NCBI GenBank assembly: GCA_900617975.1
Contig: UZAE01001332.1
Span: 1-13,831 of the forward strand
Source: Rodentolepis nana
Taxonomy: Eukaryota; Platyhelminthes; Cestoda; Cyclophyllidea; Hymenolepididae
Reading direction: 5' to 3'
Length of the DNA stretch: 13,831 nucleotides
Both the position numbers and the translations under genes were made by a program. The notes under the pieces were generated by a model, which was not told the DNA's origin, searched no databases, and was given only the letters and a program-made list of their open reading frames with translations. Of this stretch, positions 1-9,795 are shown piece after piece (position 1 is the first letter of the stretch; each line of letters begins with the position of its first letter).

Positions 1-300
1 CACCCTGGGCAACGTATACTCATACGGCAAAAAAGTCTATTAACCGGCAGTTGACTTCTGACTTCAAACTATCATGGCCCGACTGCTTGTCATATTCGTC
101 CCCTTTCACAGCACTCATCTTACCCTTTTTTACCTTTGTGTCTGTCTGCCTCTTTTACATCTGTGAATCGCTCTTCTGTTCCCCACCCCTCGACTTTCTG
201 CTACTTTGATTAACCTTCCCTCTGTGAGGCCCGAAGTCAGCCAAATGGCTAATGATAGCTCTCAAAATGCCTGCCATTTGAAATAAATAAATAAAATAAA
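1..300 (+). mobile_element. SINE-like retroelement, copy 1 (5' end cut by window edge)
   Basis: This copy matches copies 2 (12550-12829) and 3 (13265-13580). Its first base corresponds to position 33 of copy 3, so about 32 bp of the head lie outside the window. The first 70 bases differ from copy 3 at only a couple of positions, so both look young. Order: conserved head with CAACGTATACTCATACGG (12-29), pyrimidine-rich middle (about 95-225), a conserved CCCGAAGTCA box (231-240), a small stem-loop AGCCA/TGGCT (239-250), and an AAAT-type tail (281-300). It has no convincing ORF. A tail of short repeats with no terminal inverted repeats or LTRs indicates non-LTR (SINE or short LINE-derived) retroposition. 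The family name is not known to me. Confidence 0.8.
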
Positions 301-2258
301 TGTATTTTAATGGTCATGCTATGTGGTATGCACACAACCCAAATAAAAGCGCTTCAGGTCATACGTCTGTTGCGTCTATATCGACGAGGGAACCATTCGA
401 ACTCAAGAATCATATTGTAGAAATTACCGAGCATAAATCAATGCTTTTGAGAAGCAGTTCAGTACAGTGTCCACTAATTAAGCTCTTCAAATGTCATCTC
501 TTTGAAATATACATCCTAACAAATTTTTGTTGTTTCTACTGGATCGCATTTCAAGAACCAATACACCTCAGTAGACTTGATGTCTGATAGCACTTATACT
601 GCATAATAGCGGGCAACTGAATGAGGTAACTCAAAATATTTATTCTTTCTTAATTGTATTATTTTTTCTTTGAATAGATACTGCGTAAAATCGAATTTTA
701 TATGCTTGAAATTCAAGCTATTAAATTATTAATTTGATCTTCTATTTGGTTGTAAAGCTGAATAGATTAACTTTGCATATTATATGAAATTTCGTGAAAT
801 TAAATAGTTTTATCGTTGCAACAATGCTTTGTTTATGCTTTTTCATCTCGACAGATCAGGTCGTTTTATGCCTTTGCGTTGATGCATATAGACCCAATTA
901 CCAATTTCTGTTCTTTTAAACAATTTTGAAGGTCATTATTTTGCCTGAATGGCCATGCAAAACTTTGTAAGATTAGAGGCGTGTTAGTATTCATAGATTA
1001 GGCTAACAGACGATTACTAGATATTGTCTGTTAAAATTACACCATACAATCAAATGCAGTAACTCAACTGCTTATCAGATCAACTGAAATCACAACTAAA
1101 GCCTCTCTTGCCATATTTATGCAATGTTTAAGCTAAATTAAGTCGCAAGTTCAGTTCAGTAGTAACTTAAATGACTGTTTATACAATTGTTCAACAGAAG
1201 GTGGTTTTGGGTCGGGTAAAATTAACCAACTCGCCGTGGCGTTGAGAATCTTGCTTTATCCTGTTCTTCGTACAATAGCAAATGAAACTACAATTTTCAA
1301 TTGTGGAAATCAATTAAAAATGGTTAAAAGTAATCCCAATGAATGGTAATCGAGAAACGATTAAAAATTGAAGGTGTCAAAGGGGCAACATCCTATTCAC
1401 TCCGAGTACATATTTCAAAATTCACATTTCTAAGTTTGCCGTTTGGATTGAGTCAAGTGCTTGGCTAAGTGTTCTGTGCTTAACAACTAATATTATTTAA
1501 TCAATAAGAATTGATCTTGGTACTTTACAATACCTAGAATTTTTATTGGTAATGAAGGCAATGAGCCGATTTGTAAAATACTTTACAATTGCTAATGAAC
1601 CCAATCCTTCGATCCATGTTGGCCAATTCTCAATCCTTTTAAAATCAATGAGCTAAAAGTTTAAAAAAGAAAATTATCACCAATTTGAAATTTTTGACTT
1701 TTGTAACTCCTCTAATTTGCTAAGAGTAGCATGGAAACTTAACAATTTGGAGTAAAATCGAACCTTTATAGAAATCATAAGTTACCATTCTGCCCAAAGG
1801 AAAAAAGTCCATTTTAATTTCGGTTTTACTAGTTATGTGGCTTCTCATCTAAGAACTCCTATTTTGCACCTTTCGAACTTCACTTATAACGCACCTTAGG
1901 AAGCTTCCTTCTCCGACATTCATAGTTTACTTCCTAACTGTTTGAGCTGAATGTTTAGTAATGTCAATTAGATTGGTTTTGAACGTTTTACAGCCATAAG
2001 TAACGTTTGCGCCATAACAGAACCTATAACAGTTCATCCAATATGAAATCCGGGAAGCAAGTTCGAATTCCTGTCTTTGAGTGATGGCATATCATTAAAC
2101 AAGATAACATTAAATAGAACAAATTAGTGTTCATCAGTGTCTATTGATAAATTTGGAACTATTTCCAAGATGAAATCCCATATACAAACTTTCAAGCCTT
2201 TTAAAGTCGTACCTTCATGCTTCAATCGATTTAATTACTGAAAACAAAGACCATTTAA
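301..2258. other. Intergenic, no gene recognised
   Basis: AT-rich sequence between retroelement copy 1 and the 3' end of the POR gene. A 95-codon open frame begins at 300, at the very end of the retroelement tail. It has no recognisable domain and I do not call it a gene. I saw no RNA gene or further repeat of the SINE-like family here. Confidence 0.6.
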
Positions 2259-2264
2259 TTTATT
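2259..2264 (-). terminator. Candidate poly(A) signal of POR
   Basis: The minus strand reads AATAAA here, about 100 nt downstream of the POR stop codon. It is the first canonical signal I found after the stop. The motif is visible; its use is inferred. Confidence 0.5.
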
Positions 2265-2363
2265 TCATATTGAAATACATCACAGCGCAGTTAGAGGATC
2301 AAAAAAGTAAAAAGATACATAAATAATTTGTGACTCTGTGCAGGTTTTTAGTCGTCTAAGAAC

Positions 2364-5300
2364 TCATGACCAAGCATCAAACAAACACCGATTAGCTAAT
2401 TTCAGCTCTTGAAAATACTCCTCAGCCTCAATTCGCGTCATCGCTCCATGCTGCTGAAAGATCTGCACCAGTGTGTGTTTTACGTCACGGGCCATGTTCT
2501 TGGAGTCACTGGAAAACAGGCAATAGGATTTACTAACCGAAAACAAAAAATAATACTATTGAAATTATTTAAGTACATACCCGCAAACGTAGAAATATCC
2601 ACAACGAAATTTTAGGAGAGCCCAAATGGTTTCAGATAGGTCACGCATTAAGTGTTGGACGTAGATTTTGTGTTCCTGATCACGAGAATAGGCTATTTGG
2701 AGGTGAGAAAAAACTCCCCTCTCAAGAGCTTCATTTAATTCGTTAGGGAGAATGCAATCTTGACCACGATTTCGACAACCGTAGAAGAGCATTGCTTCAC
2801 CCAATCTCCCACCTTTTGACTTGATAAAGGTTCTCTCTTGAAGAAACCCTAGGAATGGCGCAATACCAGTGCCAGCACAAACCATAATTATGGGAGTCAG
2901 GGGGCTTCGAGGCAGCTTAAACTCCGAGCGTCGCAAGTAGACAGGAACGCTGTCACCAGGACCCAAACTCCCGAGGTAGGTGCTAGCAACCCCCGCGTGT
3001 AGTCGCCCTGAAAAAAAATGAAAAATAAAGTTTAAATTGAAAAGAATTAATTAAGGAGTTTCCTTTTGCTATGAAAGCATTCACCGGATTTACAGGACTG
3101 TTATTTATTGAAGTGTTGTTTCCATTTACCACTGGAACCCAACGACAGTAAATCTATTAATGATGTCAATGAATAAAAACAAACTATACCGCACACCTTT
3201 AGTTTTGTAATAGCTCTTAAACCCAAACTGTGAGAATACGAGAATAGGCGCTATCCTTAAGGAAGAGTGGATCGATGCAATGCGACGATATCTAACAAAA
3301 TTTACTTTTCCCACACACATAAACTCTAATAGTGAGATTCCATTTTAACTCATCAGCAGATGGCCGAAGACGATAGGATTTCGAGTGGCCTCAAAATAAA
3401 ATTCTACTCAGCGGTAGTGAAGATGACAAAACAACACCCAACGCTACTAAACCGATGGCCAATCACAGAGCAAGCACTCCCATTTAGAGCTCTACGACAA
3501 TACGTAACGATACTAAAGCCAAATGCTTTTTTCCGATATCTTTCATAATGAGCTGGTAGCTCTCCACTAACTTCAAACGATTATAGCAATATTAATGACA
3601 GGACTTAAGTTGTCCTGGAGCATGGACATTACCAAAACTATTACAAATATTTCACTTTTGATTGACTTAGTAGTGTTAGAATATGCCTTAATGTTTCAAA
3701 GCACTTCGATTAATCAGATACGTACCAGTGAGGGAAGTATATTCCACGGCCTTGACAATAAGCCGAAGTCGATTAGGTTGATATCTGGATGAAGATGCGA
3801 CACTGTAGAAACGCGGCTGCAAACGGGGTAGTAGCCGACAGATCAAATCTGCCGATGGCCGACAGGAAGGCAAATCCTCCAAAACTTCAACAATACCTCT
3901 CATCGAAGCTAGAATCCACCGTTCATACGAGTTCTCATCATTCTAAAATTTCGCAGACATAAGACAGGCTATCTTATTACGAGCAGCTGGTATATTCGGT
4001 GGCTTAGAAATGACCATATTAGTAAACAAAAAGCAAAATTTCCAATAAGGGATTTAGGAGTGATTAACTTTTCGTTAGGTGAGGCTATGGAAAACAATTC
4101 CTTTTGATTAACGAGGAGAGGTTATTTACTATATTGACAAATGAGAATAATAACGGCATTATTTCCAAACTTTTTACCCTGATCAACACTAATCTTTGAA
4201 ATCCTTGTTTAGCCTCTTCTCAAAAACAAGGGCTTCGAACACTATTAAGATCAAACTTTACTTCTTTAACTACACGAATGAGAAGTCGCCGCTCTTGAAA
4301 ACTGAAAATTTAGAAGGTAAATTCAAATAGACCGCAAAGCACTCATTTTTCTGTCTGAATCTTCGAGATCAAGAATCATCAATTACATGGAATTTTAGTT
4401 ATAGGTAAATACACTAAAATTTTACTACCATTATAGACTAAATACAAATAGGTGTTGGCTGGTTTACCTTATCTGACTCCGGTTTGATGAGGTTCTGAAG
4501 AAAGGAACGCTCCTTTTCTGATTCCGTATGATTGATAAGAGCTTCAATTAAATCAAATCGAATTGGGGACGTTATATCCAGGTAATGTGTGAACGCGGTC
4601 ATATATGTACATGGAGTGGGAAAGCGGCTTGGATACTTCTTAGAAGAACCTAAAGGATGGAAAGTCTAAATAAAAGTAAGCATCAAACAGGAGCAATAGA
4701 TTACAGTTTGGGGCACAAATTACGACAACCAAAATTACTGAATGTGTCTTCAAATCAAGTGGATCATCATCTACATGGATATAGACTTGATAGCTCATAT
4801 GCCTAGACACATGGACTCAGTGCATGGGGAGCGCCAAAGATAGTGGGTTCGACTCTCATTATCACCCATCTAATGAAATTCTCTTTCCTTAAATGAACCT
4901 CTGGATTACTAGAGAAGCATACAAGAGACAGCTTTTAAAATTTTCAAAAGCAAATTCGGACAAAATGTGAAAGCCAATATGTACAGCACTTTCGTTCAAT
5001 CAAAATGAAGTCTCCATTTAAGCAGATATTCTAATAGGATGATTAGCAGATGTCATTTAAAATAAGACGGTTAGAACTCCCAAGCTCAAATAGCAAAGAG
5101 CTTTCCAACATTCATCTTGGGGTCTCTTAGAACAGTTCGCCATTCTACTCAGTGGATTAGTACTAGTGGGCATCGAATCTGCGACGAAAGCACAAACCGC
5201 TGAGTGATCGACGTTGAAGTTTAAACAAATATGACGATAAAATAGATAACAATAGGCAATATTTAATGTACTAACTCGAAAGACTTCGGATTTGGATATA

Positions 5301-6364
5301 ATCCTGAGGATCAACGTTCAAAAGGTTACACAATAATAGAACCAGCTTCTCTAAATTACGTGGAAGAATAGCCAAATGATCACCAGCAACATATCTGCAG
5401 AAAGATAAAAGAATAATTTAACGATGAGAGAGGAAGAAATGAGCACGTGAATATATTTTTAGTTAAACTTACTTAATATCCGATTTGTTGAAGTCCAGTT
5501 CAATCAGCCTACATGAACGATCAGAGCACGAATAGAGCTCTGAATTCACAATAATGGGAGCCACAAATGGATTAACTGGCGAGAAGGAACTATAAAATGG
5601 TGTGAGATAGATGAGAAAATTCAAATTTACGGAGCATTGAATCGGTAAGAGTTTAGATGCCCTGGTTCACCTGTAAAAGCGCCTCCAAGGGATTCAACTT
5701 CTGAAGCAGTTGGATGAGTGATTTCGTATTCATCTTCTAGTATCGGAAGAGCATCAATTTTGCATTCTGTAAGCCCATAGAGCTCGCAAAGGGACACTTG
5801 CCAATTACGAAAATCGGCCTCAATGTTATGAGCACAATCACCAAGACAAATTGGCATTTTTCGAACACCTCGAAGTTTATGAAATCTGCAATCGACTTGC
5901 TTTGCAAACTCATTAAACTCCAAGTAGCTTGAATCACCGAGCCCAAAAACTACAAAATTTAAATCTGGAAAGCTATCTCCCCGTTCACGAAGCCAAATGT
6001 CAAAATCGAAAACATCATCTGGAGGCTTTCCATCACCATATGTTGCAACAATAAAAATATTTAAATTATTCTCCCCATAAACTAGAGATTCCTAGATAAA
6101 ATAAGACTTATGTACTGATAGGCGCATATTTACTTGATCAAAATTATTTAGATTGGAAACAAAGGCCTTTACTTTGGGTGATTGGGAAAGAAATTTTTTA
6201 AGGGAATAGGAATAGCGCTCAGCAGTTCCACTTTCGGTCCCATAAAAAATTTTAAATATATATGAAGGAGAGATATTGAAAATTGCGTGCCTTCTTTGAT
6301 ATAACCAATATAAAATCAGTGCTGATGCGGAGCTTATAAGAATAGAATTAAGAGTAGTAGCCAT
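2364..6364 (-). CDS. POR: NADPH-cytochrome P450 reductase, 8 exons, 632 aa
   Basis: Diflavin reductase that passes electrons from NADPH through FAD and FMN to microsomal P450s and other haem enzymes on the ER surface. Exons (minus strand): 6364-6134, 6091-5631, 5589-5473, 5394-5276, 4649-4468, 3942-3726, 3007-2581, 2508-2364. They sum to 1899 nt and every intron is GT/AG with matching phase. Residues 5-22 form a hydrophobic anchor followed by RR. FMN domain: YGTESGTAE (41-49), ATYGDG (93-98), FGLGDSSY (126-133). Connecting domain: FTGEPGHLNSY (216-226), NPF (237-239). FAD domain: GDHLA (274-278), RFYS (414-417), GVAS (448-451). NADPH domain: GTGIAP (488-493), SRDQEHKIY (550-558), CGD (584-586), ending DAWS with stacking Trp 631. 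The start is the first ATG before the anchor; an in-frame upstream GTG is not needed. The DAWS end and NMARDV resemble POR rather than NDOR1 or methionine synthase reductase. At 632 aa it is shorter than the usual 670-680, because of a short N-terminus. Confidence 0.95.
4784..4866 (+). pseudogene. tRNA-Leu-like relic (or tRNA-derived SINE head) in POR intron 4
   Basis: A good pol III B box, GGTTCGACTCT (4846-4856), sits in a plausible T arm: GTGGG, a seven-base loop, then CTCAT, with two wobble pairs. Upstream TGGACTCAG (4812-4820) looks like the anticodon arm of tRNA-Leu(CAG). TAGCTCATATGCCTAG (4791-4806) sits where the D arm and A box would be. The length from 4784 to 4866, about 83 nt, fits a class II tRNA with a long variable arm. 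The 5' and 3' acceptor strands do not pair and the anticodon stem is broken, so it is not a working tRNA. It lies antisense to POR in the 626-nt intron 5275-4650. It could be a decayed gene or the head of a tRNA-derived SINE. Confidence 0.4.
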
Positions 6365-6365
6365 T

Positions 6366-6385
6366 CTGTAACAAAATATAGAAAC
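6366..6385 (-). promoter_or_regulatory. Splice acceptor just before the POR start codon
   Basis: Read on the minus strand, the 20 bases end in TTTTGTTACAG, followed by one A and then the POR ATG (6364-6362). This is a strong 3' splice site with no coding exon to pair with. It is therefore either the end of a 5' UTR intron or a spliced-leader trans-splicing acceptor, which would fit flatworms. The motif is seen; the function is inferred. Confidence 0.5.
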
Positions 6386-8728
6386 ACATGGATCAGAAAA
6401 TAGCAGCAAATAGCCAATAGGCAAAACACGTGCAGTTAAGGTCAATTTCACGGTGAAGGTTTCAAAGAATTCCTATCGAATATCAGTTTATAACTTATAA
6501 ATATCACTGATTTATCTTATATACTTTCTAACTATAAATCAATTACCAGTTTTTTTATTTTAATTATGACCATGGTTAACACGAACGTTCAGTCTCGAGA
6601 TATATACGATGTCAGTAAGTTGCTAAGATCTCATCATTTAGAAAATTGGAACGCAAAATAGCTCATCCTTGAGATATATGGACTGAGTTTTCATGTTTAA
6701 TGATAAAAGTTATCATTTCACTTCACATTGCCTAGCTATTATTAAAACTTCGACTGTATGAATTAATCAATCAGTGTTTGCCACATTCACAAATATGTTG
6801 AAATTTTAATGTAACATATATACAATCTGCCAACAAATTCTTTTTACGTGTAAATATATTACTATAAAATCAAAGGGGTGATTGTCACTTCTCGTCGTTT
6901 TCAACTCAATGATTTTCTGTTCAAATAAAATAACTCAATTTACTAGAAGGAATTGTATTAAATTTCAGCTCGATTGGGAGTATTTTATTTATGCTATTTT
7001 GTTATAAACCGCACCATTAAAATAATTTAGTATTGCTACTTACTTTCGGAATTTATTGCTCATTTGGAGGATTATGAGAATATTAAAAGTGACGGGGAAA
7101 TATTATCTATCAACTTTGACGAGTTTATGATGTTATTAACGAACCTTTCAGTTATTCAAGTATCGGATACTATCCCAACGCTTTGATATACGTTTATGTG
7201 CTTACCTGCAGAATTGAAATTCTTTCATTAAGTAATTGGACAAAATGCAAATTTATATTTATGACGTGTCTCCGGTTTTATAAACTGAATAACATTTCCC
7301 GATTCTAGAATCTATTCGGTGTTGAATTCGTCAACCCGAGGAAATCGGTCTTGTAAAACTTTTGCCCTAGCGAATAGACAAGTGGCAAAAGTTGTTCGCA
7401 GTGTGGAGACGGGGTTAAAAACACCTCCTCTCCTTAAGTCGAACGTTTCCTTTCCGATTTCCCGATCGTAAATTCCATAGACCTCTATTGTTTTCAGCTC
7501 CACTGAATCCAACAAATGAAAAAAATATTTCATGCTAGTGATATAGAGATACAACAACCGCCAATACGTTTAAAGGTTTATTTTGTCGATTTGAGGGCAT
7601 ATATCGCAGTCTGAATATCTCCCCATTCCAATAATTGCTAAATCTGAATTGATAGGATGGTGACAGTATGACAGAGTGAACAGGAAACTTCTATCAAAAA
7701 GAAGGAGACAGTAAAATGGATGCTTATATTTTGCAATATTACCATTGAACAGGCCTCATATTGGTTTCCAAATTGCAAAGGTCCCGGTGCTTGATCGTAC
7801 CATACAAATGGAAATGGATAATGAGACAAACTATATGGAATTCAGACATGGAAGCCGAAATATTAGAGTATCTCATGCAACCTTCTATGGTGCCAAACAC
7901 TCGATCGTTGCCTTGTTTAGTCACGAAGTGTCCTAAATGTTAAGGAAGTTGAATTCTATAATTTTGCTATAAAGCTCATCTTTTGGTTTCTTGAAGTCTA
8001 GGACTTAGGGTAACTAGTAAGTTTAATTAAGTTTACATCGTCTGGTTATTTGAAAACAAAGGTATCATAAATAATTTCGATATATGGGTTTAAAAACCTG
8101 TGAGGGCAAGGTACTTTCATTAATTCTGTATGCCTATCAGGCATATCATGTTCAAAAGCAAGGGTTTACATTTGAATTTAGATGATGTTTTGAATTATGT
8201 TCTAGTAAAAATGCATTGTTACATATCACAAAAGCAAAGTTTGTCTAATTCTACTGAGGAATAATATAAATCAATTAAAAGTCTAAACAAAATTGATCAT
8301 GCCCAAAAGAAATAAAATAAGTAAAGAAGCGTAACTTCGGTTTAAAAATCTCTCGTTTCAAGACCAAAAGACAATAGTTTGAGTAAATTATTATTCAAGT
8401 TCATTGGGGGTTTTAAGTGCTAAGCGCTGATAGTATCTGCACTACAATGCATACCGATAAAAATAGTAATAATTCATCATCTATGAAGCAAAGTAATAAA
8501 TCATAAGAACTCCAAGAATGGGAATATTTGTGCAATAAAAATAATCTGAAATATTTTACATTCATTTTCCTATGAAAGTTACCAATGTATTGAAAAATTA
8601 AATTTAATACTTGCATTGCATTTATTGGCAAAAATGTGCATTTAAAAATTAATAGTCTGTTTTAGTACTTTCTGTTAAACCGCGTTACTTAAATATTACC
8701 CAACGTGAACGCTGTCAGCCTTTTTATA
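6386..8728. other. Intergenic between the divergent POR and ABT1 genes
   Basis: About 2.3 kb of AT-rich DNA separates the start codons of two genes that point away from each other, so both promoters should lie here. I could not pick out a convincing core promoter. TATA-like strings near 6490-6530 are unremarkable in such AT-rich DNA. Two less AT-rich islands with open frames (about 7310-7560 and 7740-7940) stand out. A short perfect stem-loop lies at 8129-8145 (TATGCCT / AGGCATA). Confidence 0.6.
7312..7557 (-). CDS. Orphan ORF, possible terminal exon or decayed gene fragment
   Basis: An open frame ends in TAG at 7312-7314 and has no ATG near its 5' end that I would trust. The last 60 or so codons have a balanced, charged composition ending RVDEFNTE, unlike the random AT-driven frames nearby. 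Upstream within it, the minus strand reads a pyrimidine-rich stretch ending GGATTCAG at about 7502, a fair splice acceptor. A last exon of some 60 codons is therefore possible. I recognise no family. It lies on the same strand as POR, about 950 bp upstream of the POR start, with no visible partner exons. A perfect 10-bp inverted repeat (7357-7366 / 7384-7393) overlaps it, so a remnant of a mobile element is equally possible. Confidence 0.2.
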   Translation of the reverse strand: MLYLYITSMKYFFHLLDSVELKTIEVYGIYDREIGKETFDLRRGGVFNPVSTLRTTFATCLFARAKVLQDRFPRVDEFNTE

Positions 8729-9478
8729 ATGATGTCCGCTGATTCTGTTGTTGTTAAAAGGGAGACTGTCCCAGGAGTATTATACTTTTCTTCCATACCA
8801 ACGGGTATGAATGTTGCGATGCTGACTGATGAGCTTAGTCACTTCGGCAAAATCAATCGTGTTTACCTTGTTCCCAAAAAGTCAAAAAAGGAAAAAGCCC
8901 AGCGTTTATACTCTGAAGGCTGGGTCGAATTCTTTAAGAAGAAAAATGCGAAGGAAGCTGCCCGTGCTCTAAATTGCATTGAAGTTCCCGGTGGAAAGGT
9001 AAGATGTGCAGTAAAATTATTAAACTATTTAGAGAAAACCTTGGTTCGGTGAGTTGTGGAATGTACAGTATCTCCCTAAAGTTGCCTGGGGCGATCTTTT
9101 TGCTATTGAACAAAAAGATGAGGAACAAAGACGTATTCAAAAGGATCGTGACATTATTGCAGCTAAAAGGCAGGCGCGTCAATTCAAAAATAGCTTAAGT
9201 TCCTACAAATTAGAGGCTAAAATGCGGGCTTCTAAGAAAAAGTGAGAGAAGAACATTTTTATGTTTGCCTGATGTCATTTTGTTTTGTTGACTTTCTTTT
9301 TGTTTGTAGGTTTAAGGAAAGGAACCCCCTAAATTTGGACAAATGTCAAAAACCAACCGAAGATGAAATCAAGGAGCGAATAGCACGATCTGGTCGGACT
9401 GTTCCTGAGGGTATTGAAGGATTTTCCGCTTTAACTGACAAAACTTTCATGGATAATCTTTTCTCTGGTGGCTTGTAA
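8729..9478 (+). CDS. ABT1: ABT1/Esf2-type ribosome-assembly RNA-binding protein, 3 exons, 215 aa
   Basis: Homologue of ABT1 (yeast Esf2), a nucleolar RRM protein. In yeast Esf2 works in early 18S rRNA processing within the small-subunit processome and stimulates the helicase Dbp8. Exons: 8729-8998, 9033-9241, 9310-9478, 648 nt in all, GT/AG introns of 34 and 68 nt. One RRM spans about 14-90: RNP2-like VLYFSSIP (17-24), the family motif FGKINRVYL (39-47), and RNP1-like YSEGWVEFF (61-69). The diagnostic ABT1 signature LWNVQYLPKVAW (98-109) follows, joined correctly only if the 34-nt intron is removed. A basic, charged helical stretch (116-160) and a short C-terminal tail with PTEDEIKERIA follow. 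ATG at 8729 is immediately followed by a second in-frame ATG at 8732, so residue 1 or 2 may be the true start. The GTG further upstream is not a start. The protein is compact compared with human ABT1 (about 270 aa). Confidence 0.93.
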
Positions 9479-9789
9479 AGTATGTTCTGATTTCTCTACC
9501 TTGTACACATTTCCCCCCATTTTGTAAATAGAGTTGAAAGATTTTGTTATCAATTAATAATTTTCTTTAAATTCATTTTCTTCAATGGGCTCGTATAAAT
9601 TTTCTGCGGTTGGATTATCACTTCTCAGTTTGTAAAACCTTGTGTACTTTCATCAAGCTTAGTAGATATTATTTATTTGATGAAGTTTTAGGTTTCGCCA
9701 ATTTGGTGTTCCTGCCAATTATTAAAAGTTCTAAAAGTGTAAACTGGTCCTTTCCCATTGAAAAATCGGCTTTCAACAACATTTCATCT

Positions 9790-9795
9790 AATAAA
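9790..9795 (+). terminator. Weak candidate poly(A) signal of ABT1
   Basis: This is the first canonical AATAAA I found after the ABT1 stop at 9476-9478, but it is more than 300 nt downstream. Closer AT-rich variants such as AATTAATAA near 9555 could serve instead. Confidence 0.25.

Noticed and set aside
300..587. 95-codon ORF beginning with ATG at the end of retroelement copy 1
   Set aside because: No domain, no splice context and no recognisable family. The start lies in the element's tail, and such frames are expected by chance over nearly 2 kb.
2055..2085. B-box-like AGTTCGAATTCC
   Set aside because: No matching A box at a usable distance and no T-arm or acceptor pairing, so a chance match.
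2409..2615. Plus-strand ORF over the POR 3' exons
   Set aside because: Shadow of exons 8 and 7 and of the 72-nt intron on the opposite strand. The POR reading matches the family closely.
3360..3548. 62-codon plus-strand ORF in POR intron 6
   Set aside because: No recognisable domain and an amino-acid make-up typical of chance frames. The reconstructed POR exons are complete without it.
8705..8728. GTG-initiated N-terminal extension of ABT1
   Set aside because: GTG is not expected as a start in nuclear genes. Two in-frame ATGs follow at once, with A at -3.
8822..8860. Hammerhead-ribozyme-like CTGATGAG followed by a GC-closed loop
   Set aside because: The required GAAA core is missing, and the bases are coding sequence of the ABT1 RRM. 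Flatworm SINEs can carry hammerheads, but this is not one.
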